Shown piece after piece: positions 41,865 through 53,205 of a DNA stretch of 64,000 nt (position 1 is the first letter of the stretch; the number at the start of each line of letters is the position of its first letter). Location of the stretch: contig OX375880.1 in the NCBI GenBank assembly GCA_947359465.1, forward strand, positions 10,982,120-11,046,119. Direction: 5' to 3'. The notes below the pieces were generated by a model that worked only from the letters and a program-made list of their open reading frames with translations, was not told where the DNA came from and did no database searches. Source of the DNA: Metellina segmentata (taxonomy: Eukaryota > Arthropoda > Arachnida > Araneae > Tetragnathidae). Made by a program: the position numbers and the translations under genes.

Positions 41865-41992
41865 GCATTTCTGATCATGAAAAAATGCATCTATGTCAAA
41901 ACTCACTCTTGAAAAATGGCAACAAATGAGTTTCTGCTTTTGAGAGATTTGATAGGTTTTTTAGAAGTTCACACAGAACAGTGATTCTCCAA

Positions 41993-42122
41993 ACGGTCAC
42001 ACCACGCCAACGTAGACATTTGAGGCTATAGTAGGCATTACGTGCATCAGCCCCCACGTACATGACAGTCTAGGGTTGGAAAAAGTTTCCACCACGCAAC
42101 GCACCGGTTGCGAATCCGAGAC
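41993..42122 (-). mobile_element. SINE head-side fragment, A-type
   Basis: CACACCACGCCAACGTAGAC, ATTACGTGCATCAGCCCCC, CACCGGTTGCGAATCC. Diverged, without the 3' half. Confidence 0.6.
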
Positions 42123-42647
42123 TTTTATGCAGGTCAGTGTATTAAAAAAAATTTCATTTCTATATCACAAGAAATGACGCAATTGAAAAATTTTTATGTC
42201 TAACATTTTAAAACAGATGTGTTCCCTTTTTATGTGGTATGAATTTCTAATCTGAGAAATTATTTGATAGTTTAAAGTACATTGAGAGATTTTCTCGCCA
42301 AAATATTGCATGAACTCGAGTTTTTGGTTCATTGAAATCGGAATTTCAGCTTTCAGTCTTGTATTTGCATCGCCAAGAAATCTTAATTCGTATCGCCAAG
42401 TTGAGTTGGGAGAATCTAGAAAGTTCACAAGCAACTTGTAAAAGGATATGGAATAAAATTCCAAGTTTGGAAAAGAGTGGAAAATAATTCAATCTTCCTT
42501 TGCCAGTTGTGATTTATCTGAGATTTAAAGCGATTTGTTCAAAGTAGTTTGTTGGCTAAATGTTCGCTAGTAGAAATTGAACTGTTACTTTAGTTTTTTC
42601 ATCAGTGTTTCTAATAAGAGGACACATTTTTAAATGTCTGTAGATAT

Positions 42648-42760
42648 TTTAATTAACGTGCCACTGTAGCAACACAACGGGTTGTCAGCGACGGTCCGGG
42701 ATCATTCCCCAAGGGGAAGATCCGAAGACATCACGAAATTTTGAACCACGGTCAGTTGAA
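42648..42760 (-). mobile_element. SINE 3' fragment
   Basis: TAATTAACGTGCCACTGTAG, AACACAACGGGTTG, GGTCCGGGATCATTCC, TTTTGAACCACGGTCAG. Confidence 0.75.
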
Positions 42761-42769
42761 ATAATTTTA

Positions 42770-43140
42770 CGATATCAATGGCTGTATTACTCATTTCTAA
42801 AGTTATAAAAGTTAAGACTAGTGTTAACTTTTCTTGCATAAACAGTAGGGTTATTGTATTAAATTAACTATTTATTAACTAATTACGAAGGTAAAAATTG
42901 CTGAATTTGTTTCTAGGATAAACTAGTCCCTGACCACCTACAGTAATTGACCCCATTTTATTTTAAATTTCTCATAACAAGTAAACTAGTTAATTCCAGA
43001 ATAAATTAAAATATTTTTTGGCCTTATTTTCCCCATTATCAAAGTTAATTTTCATGGGAAATTCTAAGTTTGTTAATTTTATATTGCTAACAATCCCAAA
43101 TATTCTCACGGACCGCCGCCATACACTGTTACTCTAGTAC
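42770..43140. other. No recognisable feature
   Basis: AT-rich spacer between SINE and hAT fragments. Confidence 0.4.
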
Positions 43141-43149
43141 AAGATTTAT

Positions 43150-43225
43150 CAACCTGTGTTCCGCGGAACTCTGGTGTTCCAAAGATGTTTCGTAGGGTTC
43201 CTCCGCGTTTACGGAACATAGAAAG
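43150..43225. mobile_element. hAT-end fragment related to 22734-22810
   Basis: GTGTTCCGCGGAACTCTGG and GGGTTCCTCCGCG parallel the GTTCCGCGGAACCCTGGGG block of the ZBED5-like hAT terminus. Confidence 0.55.
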
Positions 43226-43259
43226 GAAGTTTTATTTTGTATTTTTTCACTTTCTAAAT

Positions 43260-43381
43260 CAGTGTTTCTCAAAGAATGATGTGGGACTACATTTTTTTTT
43301 CTACCCCACGGTCTTTGGTGATATGTAAAAGCATGTGCCTAGGTGAAACTTGAATAGATAACGCAAGTTTGAAAAACACTG
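43260..43381. mobile_element. 122-bp hAT MITE with near-perfect 8-bp TSD
   Basis: CAGTGTTTCTCAAAG at the left and TTTGAAAAACACTG at the right. The flanks are TTCTAAAT (43252-43259) and TTTTAAAT (43382-43389), one mismatch. The internal sequence has no coding capacity. Confidence 0.82.
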
Positions 43382-44306
43382 TTTTAAATTGTTATCTAAA
43401 TTTAAGGTTCCTTAAAGAATATTAACCTTTTGACTATGCCTGTAGCTATAACTTGCGCTATTCTTATAACTTTCAAGGTACAACTGCTGTATGGTCTTAG
43501 TCTAAATTCTTTCTTGGCGCGATCAAGACACAACTACTGTACCGGCCGTAGTCTAAAAGTTGACTAGAAAGGTTCCAAAGGCTGTGGAAGGTTGAAGACC
43601 CTTGCGCTAGTGCGACGTTAATTAAGTATCCAAATGTTCTTAATAGGATTGAAATCTGAACTTTGATGTCTTTGATATCAGTTCTGATAATTTACATATA
43701 AGGACAAGAGTCGAATCGTTATTCTGATAAAATTTGGCAACATTCTTATTTTTGTACATTTTCCTTTAAATTTTCCCCATAATATTTAAATACAGAAATG
43801 TGACCATTTTACAGTCGATCCAATGTCAATTTCTAACACCAAGAACACCAATCCATACTACCTTAGACCCTATTTTACCATCACCTTCTCTTATGTTGGC
43901 ATGAATGATGGTAAACATCTTCTACTTTCGTCATGTCAAGTTGATAATGCAAGTCTTCTTGGAATAAAATGTGTAGTTAACAGTTTTCAGTTGATCTTAA
44001 GTACTGAATTTCCATCACATGTGTCTGTTCTCGTTTTTTGGATATTCAGTTTAGATTCATCTGCCAATTTCATTGAGATTCAGAATTCTCGAAGCTAGTT
44101 TATGTAAGCCTCGTAGTGAATAGAAATATGAGAATTATCTATGAGAAATCTCTTTGATTTGCTTTATTTGTGTTCGGCATTTTCCTCTAGATACTTGACC
44201 CTGAAAGTAAATTGGAATTTCCTTATAATTTGTATTAGAAGACTTATACTTTCGTTGTGTGGGGGCTTCAAAACTCAATTTAACATGCATTATTCCTTGG
44301 GTATAA

Positions 44307-44440
44307 GTTTGGAGAACGGATGTTGACCTCGTCATCTGACCTTGGTTCAAAATTTATTTCCCTTTGCGATTAATCCAGGACCGTCGTCAATAGCCAGGTG
44401 TGTTGCTCCAGTACGACATTAAAATACCTACCTATTCTAG
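44307..44440 (+). mobile_element. SINE 3' part, ACCT tail
   Basis: AGTTTGGAGAACGGATG, CTCGTCATCTGACCTTGG, GACCGTCGTCAATAGCC, and the tail AAAATACCTACC. Confidence 0.78.
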
Positions 44441-44481
44441 GGTATAATGAATATTCCTCATGCAACTCCTATGAATATTCC

Positions 44482-44735
44482 TCCTCACTTTCATATGCTG
44501 GAAGAGCAACTGTAGGGTTGCGATTTCTAATCCAACCAAAGACCGTCCTGTACATTGAGGGATTGTGAACATTTAATCTGTTGTGGCATCGCTTTGACGT
44601 GGTGTGAAAGTTTGGAGAGGGGTGCAAACTCCTATGTTGACCTCGGGATCTTTCCCTTAGGGAGTTGATCCCTGACCGGCGCCAATGGCCCATCATGTTG
44701 CTCCAGTCCGACGTTAATTAAATACCTACCAACGT
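44482..44735 (+). mobile_element. SINE, A-type head, ACCT tail
   Basis: GAGCAACTGTAGGGTTGCG, ATTTCTAATCCAACCAAAGA, TTTGACGTGGTGTGAAAG, GATCTTTCCCTTAGGG, GTCCGACGTTAATTAAATAC. Confidence 0.82.
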
Positions 44736-44739
44736 ATCT

Positions 44740-46300
44740 CTTCACGTTCACTGACATGACGCTATGTCTTTTGTTGCTTAAAAACTATTATGAACAGTAG
44801 ACTTGGCCTTCATTCGACATTGTAAGTTACATTTTCCACTATTCCTAGTGTAAGTTATAACTTTTCTGACATCGAAAGAAATCTTTCATTCGTTTTCAGA
44901 CCCATGCTTCCAAATTTGTTGTGTATGTGAATATTTGAAATACTAATTTCGGATTTAAAGCCTCTTTTAAAAGTGAGATATTTTCTCGAAATTGGCTCGT
45001 TTATTTCACTCTTACAAGAATGGCCTGGTACTCATTGGGCTCTCCACTGTGAACCACAAAAGTATAAAATATTTAGTTCGCATATTATCTTAAGCTTAAT
45101 AATACTTGTTTTGGTGTTGTAATTTCCTCATTTTTAAAATTTAAATTCTGGTATATTTGTTCCAGCAGTGCTATGCTTTTTTCATTCATTTGGAGGAAGT
45201 TATCTAAACATTGTTTTAAAACTTCCACTTGATGTTACATCTCATGTGCTAAAGATTAAATTATATTCAAGACGACAGGAATGCACGTTACGGTCGTTTT
45301 AATAGCTGGAAATATTAGACAAGCTTTTTGATCGCTGGAAAGTAGTGTTGAAAGTTTTTCCGAAGCATATTTTTACGGAGGTAAAATTGAATTTCACGCA
45401 AATCCATTATTTTGCTAACATATAAGGTTTATTTTTAATTTCACAGGGCTCCCACAGGAGACTAAACCTCTCTTTTTTTTTCTGTTTTGAAATTTTGTAA
45501 TTTACTATAAGCCTCTGTTTTTGGCAAATTCGTCGCAAAACTGATTTTTCTAGTTTAGGCGACTTATTTTTTTAAATTCATCTAAAGGTCAACGAAAATT
45601 GTTCCGCCCTTCATTTTTTGACCTATAGCATACATTGTTGTTCATGTATGAATTCATACATTTTGCTTCAGCATTGGTGGAAACTTTTTTTGACTTGGCA
45701 CAATGCAATGGAATTAAAATCTTGACAAAAGTAAAAATTCTGATCGCTTCAACGAGACGTTCGTTTAACAGCGTTCTTATCAATAAACTTTCTTTAACAA
45801 AAAGAGTGAACTATTGAATGCTAAAATTTTGTTCCATGCAACGTTTTTTTAACCTTTAGAATATGCGCTACGGATACACTTTGTTTTCTTTTCAGGCTGC
45901 TGTTCTCCCAAAATACGTTTAAATTACCAACTATAGTTGAATAATTAACAGATCTGTGAGCGCTCGTTTATTGAAAATTTTCGTGTTCTAAAAATTCAAC
46001 TCCATGTATTCAAATCAAGTTAAATGTGTATATTTTTTGATAGATAAAAAAAAGTCGTTTTAAGTTTTTGGTACTGTATATTAATTTTCTTTATTTTGGA
46101 ATAGAAATTACTAGAGAACCAAAGATTAATGTCGAAATCAAAAGGTTTTTCTGTATTATGTCTTCCATTCTCATACACTTTTATCCTTATTACTACGTTA
46201 TAATTGTATTTGAAAATTCCTTCAAAAATATTGCATAACACTTAGGCAACTGAAACTACTCTTCAAGTAAGCTTTGAAGTGACAAATTCTGCTACCATAT
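44740..46300. other. No recognisable feature
   Basis: AT-rich with only short chance frames on both strands. Confidence 0.45.
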
Positions 46301-46310
46301 TTTGGATGGT

Positions 46311-46355
46311 TGGGTCAGGTTTTATGGCGCAAGGCCAAGCTACGCCAAACAGCGT
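46311..46355 (-). mobile_element. LINE 3'-end remnant, minus orientation
   Basis: Complement reads TTTGGCGTAGCTTGGCC, TTGCGCCATAAAACC, TGACCCAACCATCC, matching the plus-strand tails near 4110 and 16200. Confidence 0.65.
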
Positions 46356-46359
46356 TAAG

Positions 46360-47120
46360 TAAATGAACATTGACTTCGATGGCTTTTATGCACACTAAAT
46401 AGAGAATTATACTCAGACAAGAATTGAACCCGTACTATTTTGATCTTTGCAAGTATTTCTTTATGGGTCATTCTTGTGAAATAGGAAAAATTGGCTTCTT
46501 AAAATTTTTTAAATCGAAGGTTTTTAAAACTTTATTTTTTTGGCCTAATAATTTTCTACCATGTTCATTAAGTAAATTAAAAATATCAGCAATCTAAATT
46601 ATTAACATTTTGTTAAGGAAAAAAATATTTCAAAATATTGGAAGGCAGGACAGTGACGAACCTGCCAGGACAATGATGAAAATAGAAAAAATATATATAA
46701 ATTTCTTGTTGAACATTTCATATGACCATGTATTTTTAATTCAGCTGATTAAGTACATAAATAAAATTACTAGGAACATGACACTTCAGGAAATTATGGA
46801 TTCCCGAATATTTAAGTATTATTAGAAAGTAGGAACATTGTGGATAGCTATTACTGCAACTTTTATGCTTTTTTAACAGATTATGTGTTTTGCTGTGTGG
46901 TGTTAAATTACTGCAATCAATTCTCAGCTATTTTTGATCTGTAGTGTTTCTTTTTGAATTTTTTATTTGCCTTGTATATTTTTTAAATTTTTCTTCCAGT
47001 TTCTTTATACAAATGTAGGTCTCTGCTCTATCTCTTCTAACTTTTTTCATTAACTTTTTTTCTTAACATTCTTTAAATGTAGTGTATCGCCATCTTGGCT
47101 GTTTACCATTTAATTTTCAA
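46360..47120. other. No recognisable feature
   Basis: AT-rich. A 71-codon frame at 46610-46825 lacks motifs. Confidence 0.4.
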
Positions 47121-47124
47121 TACG

Positions 47125-47285
47125 AAATTACTCTGTAGTTTTTTTGGGGAAGTGCTGAAATCCTATTCGTAAAGGAAGCCAACTGATTATACGTCAGAAA
47201 TACGTACAGGGAATGTGTATCACCGCAGAAACATTTCCATCATCTATTTAGTTTGACAGAAAAATGCCTCTGAGCATTTTATATA
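47125..47285. repeat. Dispersed repeat shared with 32235-32400
   Basis: GAAATACGTACAGGG, CCGCAGAAACATTTCC, CATCATCTATTTAG, TTTGACAGAAAAATG. Same order as the copy in the RasGEF intron. Confidence 0.5.
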
Positions 47286-47609
47286 ATTATGTTATTCATA
47301 TATATAAATAATACTGTCAAAAAAATTGTCTAATCCATATTATTAAAAATCATTATTCTAGTTTTTTTGTTTGTCTTGTAGGAGTTTTACACCATGCTTT
47401 TTTAAATTCGTTCGTAAAAGCATCAAGAAATTTTAGATACAATAACAGTCGCTGAGGCATCTACTAACATACGTGTTTCCCTTTTGTTATTCACTCATGT
47501 ATGATTTGCTGCTTGAATTAATTTTGGGATACTTGGGCTCCAAACTATATTTTCAGATTTTGAGTCCTTTACTAGAAATAATCAGTTTTTCTACCTCTTA
47601 AGAATCTTA

Positions 47610-47915
47610 ATCGTTTGAAGCAATTTGTGGATTCCTTTCCTTTGGAAAGATTCTATTGGTATTTTCCCTTAGAGTAGAAAATATTGTATTAGTAATTTTA
47701 TGTGTCCTTTCCCTAGATTATAGTCCCTAAAAAGATTCTATTGTTCGTTTCTTAGGAGTAAATAATTTTGAAAATCATTGGTCCTTTTCCTGGATGAGAA
47801 TCTACTTTCGTAGGAATATAATTCTTGGGAAAGATTCTATTGGTCCTTTTTTTTCTTATATTTGCAAAGATTCTAACTATTCCTTCCATAGGTTAGAATC
47901 GTTTGGAAAGATTTT
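47610..47915. repeat. Degenerate GATTCTATTGGTCC minisatellite
   Basis: About six imperfect copies of AAAGATTCTATTGGTCCTTT spaced 40-70 bp. The complement of the same motif occurs at 31300-31410. Confidence 0.65.
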
Positions 47916-48300
47916 ATGATGGGATGAAATGGCAATGATGGTCCTCCCACTGGGTGCTTCTTCACAAGTGGCCATCACTTCTGGCCTTGTAGTGGCCAAT
48001 AATTTAGTTTATATGTGCCCGACATTGAAAAAAAATATGACCATGAAAACCTATATTAAATTAAAAATATTCCTATACATTAGAATGATGATTTAAACTC
48101 TTGGAAAAACAATACTTCAATATTCTAAAAATTGCAACTCAACTGAAAAAATGAACTGAAGCATAAAGAAATAGTGTGCTACGTAAACTTTATATTTCAA
48201 TTTAAGTTTCAAATCAATAATTTCTATCTCTTTGCTATTGTGAACTGTTTCGCAGATAAAGGGGTTTCTGTCTCTAACATAATATAGTAGAAATGAAAAG

Positions 48301-49029
48301 ATGCATACAAATGCAAATCATTCTTCATGTTCTGTTTTTACCTCTGAAATCATGGCCATATATAAAGCATTGGAATATATATCTTGTCATTGTCATAAAA
48401 AATATATCATTTTCACAGATTCATTAAGTGTTTTAGAGTCATTGAAACATCCTGATCATGACAGTCATCCCATTGTTTTAGAGTCATTAAAAAGAATTTA
48501 TCATCTTTCATACAAAAATTTTAACTTAATATTTTGTTGGATTCCATCTCACGTTGGAATAACAGGAAATGAGACTGTCGACAAAGCCGCCAAATCGGCC
48601 GTAACTAATATTAATCATACCATTCCTTATCGCGACTTAAAATCATTAATTTACAAATTTTTGGAGGAAAAATGGCAGAACCAATGGAATGATCAAACCG
48701 AAAACAAACTCCACTTTTTAAAACCAAGTATAACTCAATGGCAGTCACCACCTTTAAGAAGACAGCAGGTAGTACTAACACGTCTCCGCATTGGACATAC
48801 GCGGATAACACACAGACACCTCCTCCTCGGAGAAGATCATCCCATTTGTAACTACTGCATTTGCCCACTAACCGTGAAACATATTTTAATAGAATGTTCT
48901 CATTTTAATTATCAACGTCTTAAATATTTTAATTCTTATACCTTGACTTTAGAAGACATAATTGGGGAGAATCCTCATCCAAATATTTTTAGCTTTTTAC
49001 ATGACATTGGGTTTATTTATCATATATAA
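48301..49029 (+). CDS. LINE ORF2 C-terminus with RNase H domain (5'-truncated)
   Basis: 242 codons open to the natural stop. The RNase H part has SEIMAIYKALEYI with the catalytic Glu, IIFTDSLSVLESL with Asp, and WIPSHVGITGNETVDKAAKS with the final Asp; the first catalytic Asp lies upstream and is lost. Then come RRQQVVLTRLRIGHTRITHR and the Cys/His box HPICNYCICPLTVKHILIEC. This arrangement is that of I/R1/jockey-like LINEs, where RNase H follows the reverse transcriptase and removes the RNA strand. No internal stop, so it is fairly young, but EN and RT are absent. The first Met is internal; the true start is lost. Confidence 0.92.
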   Translation: MHTNANHSSCSVFTSEIMAIYKALEYISCHCHKKYIIFTDSLSVLESLKHPDHDSHPIVLESLKRIYHLSYKNFNLIFCWIPSHVGITGNETVDKAAKSAVTNINHTIPYRDLKSLIYKFLEEKWQNQWNDQTENKLHFLKPSITQWQSPPLRRQQVVLTRLRIGHTRITHRHLLLGEDHPICNYCICPLTVKHILIECSHFNYQRLKYFNSYTLTLEDIIGENPHPNIFSFLHDIGFIYHI

Positions 49030-49165
49030 TTGTATATAGTATTCATTTTATTACGACATCACTCATTCCATTTTATTATTAGACTATATATACTAGACTT
49101 TTTATCTTGAGTTTGGCATAATATGTCCCAAGAGGACTCAATGCCATAAAACCACATCCAATCCA
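49030..49165 (+). mobile_element. 3' UTR of the LINE
   Basis: Follows the ORF stop and ends GAGTTTGGCATAATATGTCC, GGACTCAATGCCATAAAACC, ACATCCAATCCAATAC. It has the same layout as the short LINE tails elsewhere in the window but belongs to a different subfamily. Confidence 0.75.
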
Positions 49166-50893
49166 ATACAAATGCAAATGGTGGGACAGACATGTTGCAG
49201 AGATTGAAATAGTCGAATATTAAACTTTTTATCAACTTCAAAAAGTGAATAATTGAAAATTTCAAAAATAACCAAATATTTTCCATTTTAAATTTTTCAA
49301 ATAGAAATTTTCTGCAGGTTTTATTGTGTACCTGTTGCATAACAGTTTATCAAAAAAACTAGGTATTGAAATGTTCACACTTTAACATTGTCATAATTCC
49401 TCTATAGAGCAGTATGATATGCAATAATACATTTTCTATATTAAATGACAAGAGAACATATGACATAGAATTTCATTGGTTCAAATCAATGCATATTTAC
49501 GCTACTATATGATGCTATCCTACCAACAAAAGTGTTTCATTTCCAATTGTAGGAACATATACACAGAATATATTTCTTGGTATGTTACTTACTCTCTCTT
49601 TGAAAAAAATCCCTTTAGGTATTATGATGTTGTATCTATACACATGAGAAGTTATTCTTAAGAATGAGAATGATTATATGCATCAAATAGTGTCGGCAGA
49701 AATGTTATCTATATCTTTATGAGACAAAAGTATCAGCTGATAAAAAAGGTATTAGAAATATTTCATAAGAAACCGAGTATTTTCCAATTCACAGTATTTT
49801 TTAATTAATATTTTCTCTAATGATGTTTACAAAATTGCACATCATATCTTCTAAATTTAAATCACTCAAAATTTCAAACAAGCGTAGTATGAAATATTTC
49901 TAACAGACCATTTTTAAACATCATCCTAATAGTAAAATATAAAGAAATAGAGGGTGCCAGATCGTTCAGAAGTAACTGCAAAGATGAATCTGAATTCCAT
50001 CATTTGTCTTAAATCCATGTCTTATATTTCTTAAATGCTTAGGTACTCTCTTTGAAAAAAAATACTGATAATTTTTATGTTACAATGTATTATGAGTAAT
50101 TCTTAAGAATGAGAATGATAGTATTCATTGTAGTGTAGGCAGGAATATGGTTTATATCTTAAAAGGGATAGAAATTTTCCATTGATAGACTGAGTATTTT
50201 TCATTTCACACTATTTTCTAATTAATTTTTATCTTATGATGTTTACAAATATTGCTCATCATATATTCTAAATTTAAATCACCCCAAATTATAAAAACAA
50301 TGTATTGAAATATTTCTGGCAAACTTTATTTCTGCCTATCTCTTGATTGTAACATAAAAAAAATGTGCTTTGGTACTCGCAAATAATGTACATGTGTATC
50401 TGTATTTCTATCTTTTGTACCTATCCATTTCTTATACTCTTAAAGTATACTCTTATTCTGATATAAAAAAAAAACTCCTATTGTATAAACATTACAACAA
50501 ATTAGAATTAAAGCTTACGAATGAGAATGGAGGAAAGTATGCAAATCATTTGTTCTACAGATAGAGGTATTGTCTTTATATGATCTTAATTTGCACAAAT
50601 AAAAGAAGTTATTCTATAGAAATATTTCATGAAAAACCAAGTATTTTCTTCGTAACAATATTTTTCTTATTAAAACTTTCTATTATGAAGATTGATAACC
50701 ATTTATTCAAAATTTAAGTCACTCAAAATTGTAAAAAAAATTCATTGAAATATTTCTGACACAATATATGCCATTCTCCAATTTGTAGAATATATAAATA
50801 GTAATGTGAAATAATTATGTAAAAATGGATAAAGAGGAATCTGTCTCTTCCATCTACATCCATTTGTAATATTTTTTAAATGTTATGGTGTTA

Positions 50894-51218
50894 AGGTGCA
50901 ATTCCTGTACCGCGTCTGACGCAGAGCACTGCTACAATGGGATGTTACGGATACATTGGGGGTCAATTACATCATTCCTCTACCGATTTTTACAGGAAAT
51001 ACATCACATTAAAGAAAATAAACTGTTCTTTAAAATTAGCTATAAAACATAAAAATCCAATAAGTAATGAAAGTACTGTAGTATGTTTAAGTCGGGACGA
51101 TTGTGGAACTGTTTCGCACAATGCGTGAGCTACGGAAGCGCCAACTATGCGCCAGCCGTACTGCAATAGACGCATTGCGTCAGCCGCATGCGTCAGACGC
51201 GCTCCAAGAATTGGACCT
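50894..51218. mobile_element. 325-bp PIF/Harbinger-like MITE, TTA target duplication
   Basis: AGGTGCAATTCC...GCGTCTGACGCA at the left; TGCGTCAGACGC...GAATTGGACCT at the right. TTA lies on both sides (50891-50893, 51219-51221). The 3-bp TTA duplication is typical of Harbinger. It is GC-rich next to AT-rich surroundings. Confidence 0.82.
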
Positions 51219-52193
51219 TTACTCTTTATGGAAAAAAAATTATTATACATGAATCTTGCAACAAAATCCGAAGTAATGGTTGAGAATGAGAATGGTGGCG
51301 CACATGTTAGATAGAAATCATAACTATCTGCATCCACATGATAGGCAAAAGAAATTAGAAATAATTCATCAGAAACAAATTTTCCATTTTATGATATTTT
51401 TACTATTCACCAGTTTTCTGAAATGATGCGGCAAATATTGCATTTCATTTATTCAGAAATTTAATCACTCAAAATTGCAAAAAAATCATTAAACTATTTC
51501 TGACAGACCATACCATTCTCCTGATTACAAAATATAAAAATAAGTAATGTGTTTTGGGTACTCAGAAATAATAATGAACAGATGGATCTGTCATTATTAG
51601 TTCTGTATATTGATCTGTATTTCTATCTTTGTGTTACATAGCCATTTCTTATATTCTTAAAGTGTTCTTACTCTGATTTTAAAAACCCTATTGTAAAAAG
51701 AGATATATAAAATTAGAATTTAAGTTTAAGAATGAAAATGGAGTAATGCAAAGCATTTGTTCTGCTGATAGAGATACGCTATACATATGTATGAACTTAA
51801 TTTGCACAAAGAAAAAGTTATTCGTTAGAAATATTGCATGTGAAAAACCTAATATTTTTTACTTAGAAAGATTTAATAAGAAAAATATTATTATGATTAT
51901 GAAGATTTCTAATCATTTATTCAAAATTTAAAACAATCAAAATTGTAAAAAATTTATTGAAATATTTCTGACTTACCATATTTGTTATTCTCCAAACTGT
52001 GCAATATATAAATAACAGTGTGCATAGTATTCAGAAATAATTATGTATAGATAGATCTGTCTTCCATCTTTTGTCTCAGATCCATATGTTGTATTTTTTA
52101 AATGCTGTGTTACGCTTTTTGGAGAAAAACCCCTTTAAATACATAAATTTAACACGCATCAAAATTGGAAGTAATGATAATGTTGGCGCACAC

Positions 52194-52453
52194 ATCGCAC
52201 CCCTGCAAGAAAATTTACACAAGTCAAAAAATAACTATTTTGAGGTTATGTCATTGAAAAATATGTATGAGGTGCCTCAGAGTGTTATATTACTATTCTA
52301 TAGAATAGTAATATAAGTTCCCACCATAAATACGTACCTAAAGTTTAACAGAAGCTTACGCTATTTCTATATAAATTTTATAGTATCCATTAAGTTGATG
52401 TTTCTCAAATTCTGCAATTTTGAGTTGTGTCACTTTTTTTGCCGGGGTGCGAT
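52194..52453. mobile_element. ~260-bp MITE with a 32-bp perfect palindrome
   Basis: Ends ATCGCACCCCTGCAAG and TTTTGCCGGGGTGCGAT, with pairing over about 35 bp. Inside, 52285-52316 is a perfect palindrome (TTATATTACTATTCTA and its complement). Target duplication is unclear. Comparison with the neighbouring unit at 51295 shows the insertion broke GGCGCACATGTT. Confidence 0.78.
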
Positions 52454-52828
52454 ATGTTGTACAGATAGAATTATTTCTATCTATGCTAGGGAAAAAATTT
52501 GCACTGGTAAGAAAGGGTATTTTTAAAAATAATTCATAAGTAACAATATATTTTCCATTTTATGATATTTGTATTAATCACCAGTTTTTTTAAATGATGT
52601 AGACAAATATTGCATGTCCTTTATTCATAAGTTTAATCACTCAACACTGCAAAAGTTCATTAAAATATTTCTTACAGAACATACCTTTGTCAATATCCTG
52701 ATTATAAAAGAAAAGAAGTACACAGTACGCATAAATAGTTATGTACAGATAGATCTGTATTCTATCTTGTCTCAAATTCATGTCTTATATTTCTTAAATG
52801 CTACGTCACTCTGAAAAAGTTTTTAATA

Positions 52829-53205
52829 CAGTACAAAGTCCCAAATCCGGACGTTTTGCAGATCGGTGGTTTTTTTTCTCACTTTTTACATCTTTACGAT
52901 AATTTTTAAAGAACAAAGAGTTAAACATGGACCTAATTAACAAAACGACGCAAAGTAACGGACATGTTCAGTGTAAATGCCACACAGAAAAATTAGAATG
53001 CATGCAAGTATATAAAATTTGATGCATTGTATCAAAAAGGTTTTTGCTTTTTTTTTTAATTATTCCTATTTATATATCTGCTATTTTACTATTGCAAACG
53101 CTAAATTCAAGCGGAGGGGGGAAAGTTAGATTAAGGTTTTTTTATGACAAAAACTCCAAAATTCGGAATGGCTGAGGTCCGGAGGATTTTGGACTTTGTA
53201 CTCTG
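52829..53205. mobile_element. 377-bp pogo/Tigger-like MITE
   Basis: Left CAGTACAAAGTCCCAAATCC; right GGATTTTGGACTTTGTACTC then TG. The CAG start, TCCGGA blocks and TA before the left end fit pogo-like elements. The right TA is lost. It sits inside one ~450-bp unit and accounts for that unit's extra length. Confidence 0.78.

Larger units (their letters stand above)
40974..41879 (-). repeat. Tandem triplet of SINEs separated by GCATTTCTGATCATG
   Basis: GCATTTCTGATCATG occurs at 40974, 41175, 41518 and 41865. It separates one head-truncated and two full B-type SINEs. The last two units are nearly identical (347-bp and 343-bp spacing; their internal 67-codon frames are the same). The separator is the original target duplication. 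Confidence 0.93.
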
